A stretch of DNA of 11,275 nt from Dunaliella salina (taxonomy: Eukaryota; Chlorophyta; Chlorophyceae; Chlamydomonadales; Dunaliellaceae). The notes below the pieces were generated by a model that saw nothing but the letters and a program-made list of their open reading frames with translations, was not told the origin of the DNA and ran no database searches. Position 1 is the stretch's first letter. Each line of letters begins with the position of its first letter. The translations under genes and the position numbers were made by a program. Below, piece by piece: positions 7,091-11,275 of the stretch. The stretch covers positions 39,089 through 50,363 of the forward strand of contig MU070165.1 in NCBI GenBank assembly GCA_002284615.2. The letters are read 5' to 3'.

Positions 7091-7332
7091 GCTAGGGTTG
7101 GCCAGTTCCGTATGTCAAGAAAGTATACCCGTGTATCTAGTGCAAAAAATTCCATGCATTTGCTGAATGATACGTAGAAATAAGTATGAAAAGGGGGAAT
7201 CAGCCAACCCAGCTGCAGCCTTTCCTGCTTGTAGCCGATCTTGGACAGGTAGAAGGTGTTGTTGCACAGAGTGTGCATCGCAACCAGTGGCTCGGCAGGA
7301 GTTGTGAGATCGCCGCGGGAAATGCGCAGCAA
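7091..7332 (-). CDS. Weak coding candidate, minus strand
   Basis: The minus-strand frame is open from 7332 and includes DLTTPAEPLVAMHTLCNNTF, then YLSKIGYKQERLQLGWL. This looks more protein-like than its surroundings, and the frame then continues toward the microsatellite at 6956-7032 where it loses meaning. No clear splice donor ends the protein-like part. I do not recognise the family. It may be an old exon or chance. Confidence 0.18.
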
Positions 7333-7338
7333 TCATTG

Positions 7339-7457
7339 CCTCTGCTTTATGGCACACAGAACTGTGAAAACTGTGGAAACTGTGGCAGAGGTCTTTGGTA
7401 ACTGTGGCCTCTGCTTAACGGCACACAAAACTGTGAAAACTGTGGCAGAGGTCCCTG
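7339..7457. repeat. 69 bp tandem duplication
   Basis: CCTCTGCTTTATGGCACACA at 7339 recurs as CCTCTGCTTAACGGCACACA at 7408. Both continue with ACTGTGAAAACTGTGG and GCAGAGGTC. The second copy is shorter, lacking a GGAAACTGT piece that is itself a small internal duplication in the first. 69 is a multiple of three, and the minus-strand frame repeats as FTVLCAVKQR / FTVLCAIKQR, but without other coding signs. Confidence 0.85.
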
Positions 7458-7460
7458 GGT

Positions 7461-7910
7461 TCACAGATGCAAAAGGCTTCCATGCTGCCTTCGCCACTGC
7501 ATATGCCTCTCCCTGACGACCCAGCACTTGCCTTCTTCTCCTCCTGGTCTAGAGCCCCGTACACACGCAAGATATGGGCAGGCAGTAGTACTCCAAACAA
7601 GCACTCCCTGCGACCGAAATTCATCCATTTTGGCACAGGGTCTCAAGCTGCAATCCCGAGCTGCTTTTGTGCTCGTGGTGTGATGGTCTCCTGTCAGTGT
7701 CAGGATGTCCGCAACCTCTGGGAAGCCAGAGAACCTGGTGATGTCCAGGTGCTGCTGACTGGCGTTCTTGGAATCATCAACCTGCTGACTGGAATTCTTG
7801 GAATCATCAACCTGGCCAATCAGCAGCACGTGGACATCGCCAGATTCTCTGGCATCCCAGAGGTCGGGGGCATCCATTCCTCTTTCTGTTGCTTGCATCT
7901 CAGTAAACAT
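7461..7910 (-). CDS. 149-codon minus-strand ORF spanning a fold-back; doubtful
   Basis: This is one of the longest open frames in the repeat-poor part. It contains a ten-residue duplication (QVDDSKNSSQ / QVDDSKNASQ) caused by the 30 bp tandem repeat in the loop of the fold-back. QHLDITRFSGFPEVADILTL follows, and then a stretch without recognisable features. Two thirds of it is in a different frame from the protein-like minus-strand segment just upstream (7823-8026), and part is made by the inverted repeat arms. It may be real after a splice, or a by-product of the fold-back. No family recognised. Confidence 0.22.
   Translation of the reverse strand: MFTEMQATERGMDAPDLWDARESGDVHVLLIGQVDDSKNSSQQVDDSKNASQQHLDITRFSGFPEVADILTLTGDHHTTSTKAARDCSLRPCAKMDEFRSQGVLVWSTTACPYLACVRGSRPGGEEGKCWVVRERHMQWRRQHGSLLHL
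7714..7864. repeat. Fold-back: 49 bp inverted repeat enclosing a 30 bp tandem duplication
   Basis: The left arm 7714-7762 and right arm 7816-7864 are reverse complements with five mismatches in 49 positions, both reading outward-in from ACCTCTGGGA. The 53-base interior contains TTCTTGGAATCATCAACCTG twice in direct orientation. The unit, which also includes GCTGACTGG, overlaps the inner end of the left arm. It is a compact stem-loop element unrelated to the hairpin at 1021-1191. It lies at the point where a coding-like minus-strand frame stops making sense. Confidence 0.92.
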
Positions 7911-8026
7911 AGCTGCAGCTCTTCTTCCATGGCAATGATAGCATCCACTCGCTCCTTTACAAGCTCTTCAGCTGGCCAGGCTTGCCCAGCATCTGCTTTG
8001 AGCTCTGTGGGCTTGTACTTGACATC
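7823..8026 (-). CDS. Coding-like segment rich in charged helix, minus strand
   Basis: The frame is open for 68 codons between two TGA stops. It reads DVKYKPTELKADAGQAWPAE, then ELVKERVDAIIAMEEELQLC, then LLRCKQQKEEW. The amphipathic, Glu/Lys-rich pattern strongly suggests a long helix or coiled coil and is unlike the repeat-derived frames elsewhere. The last ~14 residues fall in the arm of the fold-back at 7714-7864, so genuine coding may end near KEEWMPP. A possible minus-strand acceptor lies just before it (CATTGAG|ATGTCAAG); a stronger one (TTTTCTTGTGTAG) lies ~45 bases further upstream but reads into the TGA. I recognise no family. Best guess: one exon of a divergent gene or a transposon-derived fragment. 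Confidence 0.35.
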
Positions 8027-8134
8027 TCAATGGTTCTGACATACCTCCCCGCCGCTTTCCCTCTCTACACAAGAAAACATTCTTTGGCATGTTTGATGTC
8101 CAGGCCTTGTGAGAGGCACACTCCGGAAGTTTGC

Positions 8135-8371
8135 TTACACGAACATGTTATATATGTGTAATGTATTACACGGAGGGTTGGGTGATGATACTAAGAATTC
8201 GCTGTAGAATTGCTGTAATAAAACTGTATTACACTTAGGCATGCCGCACACATTATTTCCCTCACACATTATTACTGCACACAAGCAAGGTGCGCACTCT
8301 GAAGTGCCCTCAAAGGAAATCCAGCGCTTCACCCTGTGCTCCACATCATGTGAGCTCCCTGCTCTTGCCAC
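8135..8371 (-). CDS. Putative exon, Cys-rich, minus strand (downstream partner of 8620-8715)
   Basis: On the minus strand CTCTTACAG immediately precedes 8371. From there a frame opens as VARAGSSHDVEHRVKRWISF, followed by EGTSECAPCLC and further cysteines (IMCEG, VCGMPKC), up to a stop at 8135. The acceptor phase is zero and matches the phase-zero donor of the upstream candidate exon. The implied intron (8372-8619) is 248 bp with GTAAGC at its start and CTTACAG at its end. The C-terminal third (from about LLQQFYSEF on) may already be intron or UTR. Spaced CxxC-like cysteines could bind metal, but no known zinc-finger pattern is complete. Confidence 0.33.
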   Translation of the reverse strand: MARAGSSHDVEHRVKRWISFEGTSECAPCLCAVIMCEGNNVCGMPKCNTVLLQQFYSEFLVSSPNPPCNTLHIYNMFV

Positions 8372-8619
8372 CTGTAAGAGCCTTGGAGGGCTTGGAGCAC
8401 CTCCAAGTTGGGTCAAACAACCACAGGGATCACAGGATCGTGGATGCCAAGCATTTGTAACGACAATGCTTTTAAAACTTCAATGTTGGCTTTTCTCATT
8501 ATCGTGAATCAGCATTCACCAGGTGTTGGATGGCCTTCCTCTAAAACCCTAATGCTCTTGATCCATCCAGAATGGTTGGTCGCTGTCCCCTTTATTTTGC
8601 CCGAAGAAGGCTGGCTTAC

Positions 8620-8715
8620 CTTTTTGGGCGCAGTGCCAACATTGCAAAAATATGATGAGGGGAAGTGCCCCTGGACACACCACCACTCCTGGTCACTGCT
8701 GCGGGCCAGGGTAAC
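8620..8715 (-). CDS. Putative 96 bp internal exon, minus strand
   Basis: The minus strand reads ATTACTCTTAG, then 96 bases, then AAAAAG|GTAAGC: a good acceptor and a near-consensus donor around exactly 32 codons. The in-frame peptide contains SSDQEWWCVQGHFPSSYFC. The frame is closed directly upstream by the TAG of the acceptor. It would also stay open into the intron as far as 8509, so an unspliced 68-codon ORF is the alternative. The WW...FPSSY pattern faintly recalls the end of an SH3 domain, but the spacing is too short to claim it. A second frame over the exon is open too, and so is an overlapping plus-strand ORF (8408-8719). Confidence 0.33.
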
Positions 8716-8842
8716 CTAAGAGTAATATGATGAGGCCAATTGTCTAGGGACACAGCACTGCCTTAGCTTGGCTTGGTGAGGCTCACTGCTGGTTAAGCGT
8801 TTAAGTGCTGACTATCAGGCCTTCCCTTATGCGCTCTGGCTG

Positions 8843-9097
8843 ATGCTCAGCATTGACTTGCTCGGCATCGACTTGCTCAGCATGAACTTACTCAGCATAG
8901 ACTTCCTCGGCATAGACTTGCTCAGCACAAACCTTTTTTACCCTCTGCAGGTGGGTAAAGTCTGTGCCCTAAAGGGCCTCGTCACAGCCCTGCCCCCCTC
9001 CGCTGCCACATGGCCTTTGGAGGTGGTGGTGCCTGCAACAGCCTCCTCGACCTACAGAGACTTGAAGGATGGTGGTGCACCCGGCTCAGCTCCAGCG

Positions 9098-9135
<38 letters not shown>

Positions 9136-9220
9136 GGTTAGCCAGTCCCAGGTTCTGCCACTTCCAGGCCATCGCTTTTGCTTTTTGACCGGGGCGGCTC
9201 TTGCTTTTGGATGCCAGCAG
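8843..9220 (+). CDS. Possible repeat-rich ORF with polyalanine run, plus strand
   Basis: An ATG at 8843 opens a frame that stays open to 9268. It starts with six in-frame pentapeptide repeats (L-[SG]-[IMT]-[DN]-[LF]) made by the 15 bp repeat, passes LPPSAATWPLEVVVPATASS, and then a polyAla run from (GCT)11. CAG|GTGAGGG at 9220/9221 is a good splice donor. Downstream of it the frame enters the 96 bp array, where coding is unlikely. High GC and repeat content make chance openness quite possible. No family recognised and no upstream promoter seen. Confidence 0.22.
8848..8937. repeat. 15 bp minisatellite, 6 copies
   Basis: Six consecutive units of CAGCATNGACTTGCT with substitutions (CGGCATCGACTTGCT, CAGCATGAACTTACT and so on). 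The unit is a multiple of three and stays in the open plus-strand frame, giving a pentapeptide repeat. Confidence 0.93.
9101..9133. repeat. (GCT)11 trinucleotide run
   Basis: Eleven perfect GCT triplets. On the plus strand the open frame reads them as Ala. On the minus strand they are CAG triplets preceded by CCGGAG, the opposite orientation to the CAG run at 3968-3991. Confidence 0.97.
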
Positions 9221-9545
9221 GTGAGGGTTTGCGGCTGTCTGCAGGTGTGGGCTGGTGAGGTTGGGTGAGTGTATGAGGGTAGGTTAGGGCAGTTGAGGTC
9301 TGCTGAATGCCAGCAGGTGTGCAAGCCCTTGGTTGTCTGAAGGTACAAGAGTGAGGGTTGATGGGGGCAAGAGGCCAGGCGAGGGAAGGTATGGTCTCTT
9401 GGATGCAAGCATGTTGAGGTTTGCGGTTGCCTGCAGGTGTGGGCGGGCGGTTTAAGGTCGGTGAGGGCATGAGGGCAGGCAAAGCAGTTGCGGGCTTTCG
9501 GTTGTCTGCAGGTCTGGCAGTGGGGGCTGGTGAGGGCTTGATGTC
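9209..9545. repeat. 96 bp tandem repeat, about 3.5 copies
   Basis: Copies begin with ATGCCAGCAGGTG at about 9210, 9307 and 9401 (ATGCAAGCATGTTG), each continuing TTTGCGGYTGTCTGCAGGTG and GAGGGCAGGC. A shorter partial copy follows at about 9497 (TTTCGGTTGTCTGCAGG). The unit is rich in CAGGTG and GTGAGGG, so it contains many apparent splice donors that are not evidence of exons. Confidence 0.82.
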
Positions 9546-9558
9546 AGGCGTTATGGTC

Positions 9559-10142
9559 GAGCAGAGCTGGATGCCTCGCCTCGGAACTGCCTTGCATTGC
9601 TGCGGTGCTGCCTTCTCATGCAGCTAAAGCTGGTGCCTTGCGTTATGTCTGCTTTGTACTGCTGTGGTGCTGCCTGGACATCCAGCTGAGGCCATAGTGC
9701 ATTGTGGTCGAGCAGAGCTGGATGCCTTGCGTGGGATCTGCCTTGTATTGTATCACTGTTGTGCTGCCTGGACATCCAGCTGAGGCCATAGTGCATTGTG
9801 GTCGAGCAGAGCTGGATGCCTCGCGTGGGATCTGCCTTGTATTGTATCGCTGTTGTGCTGCCTGAACATCCAGCTAAGGCCATAATGCATTGTGGTCGAG
9901 CAGAGCTGGATGCCTCGCGTTTGATCTGCCTTGTATTGTATCGCTGTGGTGCTGCCTGGACATCCAGCTAAGGCCATAGTGCATTGGAGTCAAGCAGAGC
10001 TGGATGCCTTGCGTTATGTCTGCCTTGTATTGCTGTGGTGCTGCCTGAACATCCAGCTGAGGCCTCAGTGCATTGTGGTCAAGCAGAGCTGGATGGCTCC
10101 CGTGGGATCTGCCTTGTATTGATGTGGTGCTGGGACATTCAG
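9559..10142. repeat. 94 bp tandem repeat, about 6 copies, the most uniform array
   Basis: Copies begin GAGCAGAGCTGGATGCC at 9559, 9710, 9804, 9898, 9992 and 10081. Steps are 151 (one full plus a partial unit), 94, 94, 94 and 89 bp. Copies at 9710 and 9804 differ at only about five of 94 positions, so this array is young or recently homogenised. The unit ends CAGCTRAGGCCATAGTGCAT then TGTGGTC. 94 is not a multiple of three, so the minus-strand peptides (HYGLSWMSRQH and so on) jump frame. Confidence 0.95.
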
Positions 10143-10200
10143 GGCCAGGGCTCTTATTCATATGGTGATCAAGCACCTGTTGCTCAGTTCCTGCCTACAC

Positions 10201-10379
10201 CAAGGAGGGCCTGTCTTGGGGAACTAGGAGCGTGCCACCACAACAACCAAGGGCCTGTCCTTGGGAACTAGGAGCGTGCCACGACAACAACCAAGGGCCT
10301 GTCCTTGGGAACTAGGAGCGTGCCACCACAACATCCAAGGGCCTGTCCTCAGGAACTAGGAGCTTGCCACCACAACAAC
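10201..10379. repeat. 44 bp tandem repeat, 4 copies
   Basis: Four nearly identical copies start at 10201 (47 bp variant), 10248, 10292 and 10336, each reading CAAGGGCCTGTCCTTGGGAA then CTAGGAGCGTGCCACCACAA then CAAC. Internal copies differ at one to four positions. Confidence 0.97.
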
Positions 10380-10629
10380 CAATGGCGCCTGGATGAGGAC
10401 AAGGGCCCCTGACAAATGCTTCTACAAGAAAGTAGAGGGGTTTGTTTGGGGCCCTCCTCCTCATGATGGGCTGGAGCCATCCCAGGGTTTGTAGGGGGTT
10501 CTCCTCCTCATGGTGGACCTGGCCGCTCTCCAGGCGCCCTTGGTTGGCACACTCCTTGTTCTCGGCAAGCTCACCTTCTTGCTCAGGTCTGTGCAGCTCT
10601 TGACAGCCCTGGGAGTTCTCCTGTTCCAG
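10380..10629. other. Spacer between arrays, with a two-copy 47 bp repeat
   Basis: CTCCTCCTCATG occurs at 10454 and 10501, each followed by RTGG. I see nothing else that is structured. The long minus-strand ORF crossing it (10312-10755) has a Glu/Gln-rich middle here (QLEQENSQGCQELHRPEQEG), but both of its ends lie in minisatellites, so I do not call it a gene. Confidence 0.5.
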
Positions 10630-11128
10630 CTGCCTCCCTCTGCCAGTGTCACGCAATTTGAATGGCGCATGCAGCTTTGGACTAGCCAAAGAAGCTCCAG
10701 ATGGCCACTTTCCAAGCTTCATTTGCAGCTGCCCCCGTCTGCCAGTGTTGCACAATACTCTTAAATGCTACCTTGGACACGTCCTCCTTTGGAGGCCCCA
10801 CAAAAGCTCCAGAAGGAGACTTCAAATTCCTTGTGCGACAGGCCTCCTTTGTCGGGCACATGCTGTTTTCGATAGATCAAGGAAGCTCCAAGTAACCACT
10901 TCAAGCTCCACATGTGGCAGGCCCCCTCTGCCAGTGTTGCACAATTTTCATGGAGCATGCTGTTCTGGACAGGCCAATGAAGCACTGGATGGCCACTTCG
11001 AGTTCCATTTGTGGCTGCCCCCCTCTGCAAAGCTCGCATGATTTTAATGGCAGATGCTCTTTTGGCTCATTCTGTTTTGGACAGGTCAAAGAAGCTCCCG
11101 ATGGCCACTTCAAGTTCCATGCCGCCTG
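10630..11128. repeat. About 100 bp tandem repeat, 5 copies
   Basis: Copies begin at 10630, 10729, 10839, 10918 and 11015 with CTGCCCCCCTCTGCCAGTG, then TTGCACAATTTTMATGG, GCATGCTGTTTTGGACAGG and CAAAGAAGCTCCAGATGGCC, ending ACTTCAAGTTCCATTTGTGG. Lengths vary from 79 to about 114 bp through internal gains and losses; copy 3 lacks the TTGCACAATTTT part. Frames shift between copies. Confidence 0.9.
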
Positions 11129-11257
11129 TTTGGTCAACGCATGCATTTCTAGGGTAAGTCTGGAGCCTCCATGCGACAATTGTCAGGCTCACCTTGCTTG
11201 CATGGTCACTGTTCATGCGCTGGAAGAATTCACTCCCTGCAGAGAATGAAAGGTCAC
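11129..11257. other. Short unique end segment
   Basis: Between the last array and the terminal dinucleotide run lies about 130 bases of unique sequence. It includes TCTAGGGTAAGTCTGG, which resembles a strong splice donor at about 11153. Nothing upstream supports an exon, since the preceding bases belong to the ~100 bp array. Confidence 0.35.
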
Positions 11258-11275
11258 GTGTGTGTGTGTGTGTGT
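11258..11275. repeat. (GT)9 microsatellite at the right edge
   Basis: The last 18 bases are an uninterrupted GT run cut by the window edge, in the same orientation as the run at 1-36. Confidence 0.95.

Noticed and set aside
8620..8715. SH3 domain in the minus-strand exon (WW...FPSSY)
   Set aside because: Only five residues separate WWC from the FPSSY-like end, shorter than in real SH3 domains, and the expected upstream half is absent.
9221..9520. Multiple CAG|GTGAGG and CAG|GTGTG splice donors
   Set aside because: They recur with each 96 bp unit, so they reflect the repeat consensus rather than exon boundaries.
9551..10176. Three overlapping 74-110 codon minus-strand ORFs with repeated HYGLSWM-type peptides
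   Set aside because: They are the three frames of the 94 bp array, visited in turn because 94 is not a multiple of three.
9559..10379. CRISPR-like look of regular repeats
   Set aside because: Copies are head-to-tail without unique spacers of fixed size, units are 44-94 bp, and the context is eukaryotic.
10312..10755. 147-codon minus-strand ORF with a Glu/Gln-rich middle
   Set aside because: It starts inside the ~100 bp array and ends inside the 44 bp array, so both ends are repeat-derived. The middle alone is too short and unrecognised.
1..11275. tRNA, rRNA, telomere repeat, viral genes, bacterial operons, promoters or terminators
   Set aside because: I scanned for characteristic cores and found none I could support.

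Overview
This window looks like nuclear DNA from a complex eukaryote. It contains long (TG)n runs, CAG/GCT triplet runs and many minisatellites. Convincing bacterial-style genes and operons are absent, and there are a few exon-like islands with GT-AG splice signals. The lineage cannot be fixed from the sequence. I recognise no tRNA, rRNA, CRISPR array, telomere repeat, viral gene or named protein family.

Layout: 1-36 is a (TG)18 run. From about 40 to 3.7 kb the DNA is almost wholly a chain of different, locally confined tandem arrays: a 37-50 bp unit at 261-384, a 59 bp unit at 649-1008 and again at 1307-1712, a 64/37 bp unit at 1864-2585, a ~165 bp unit at 2590-3260 and a 40 bp unit at 3351-3690. 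A long, nearly perfect inverted repeat (1021-1191) sits between the two 59 bp blocks. At 3783-4093 there is an exon-like island with a polyglutamine run, followed by a (GT)39/(GC)n tract holding the only ambiguous base (N at 4221). From 4484 to 5470 come degenerate repeats built around a GGGTCATCCATGAGA motif and then a GA-rich motif.

The stretch 5471-8840 has the fewest repeats and is the best place to look for genes. Several minus-strand segments read like exons: 8620-8715 plus 8135-8371, 7823-8026, and 6376-6480 or the overlapping 6342-6755. They do not join into one uninterrupted product that I can recognise, so they may be exons of a divergent gene or remnants of an old gene or transposon. 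A second fold-back (7714-7864) lies at the end of one of these coding-like stretches.

From 8843 to the end the DNA returns to tandem arrays: 15 bp, (GCT)11, 96 bp, 94 bp, 44 bp and ~100 bp units, ending in (GT)9. Most ORFs in the array zones are by-products of repeats whose period is not a multiple of three. The main message is an unusual mosaic of about a dozen unrelated tandem repeat families, two fold-back elements and a few weak exon candidates. I see no evidence for a new functional gene system.
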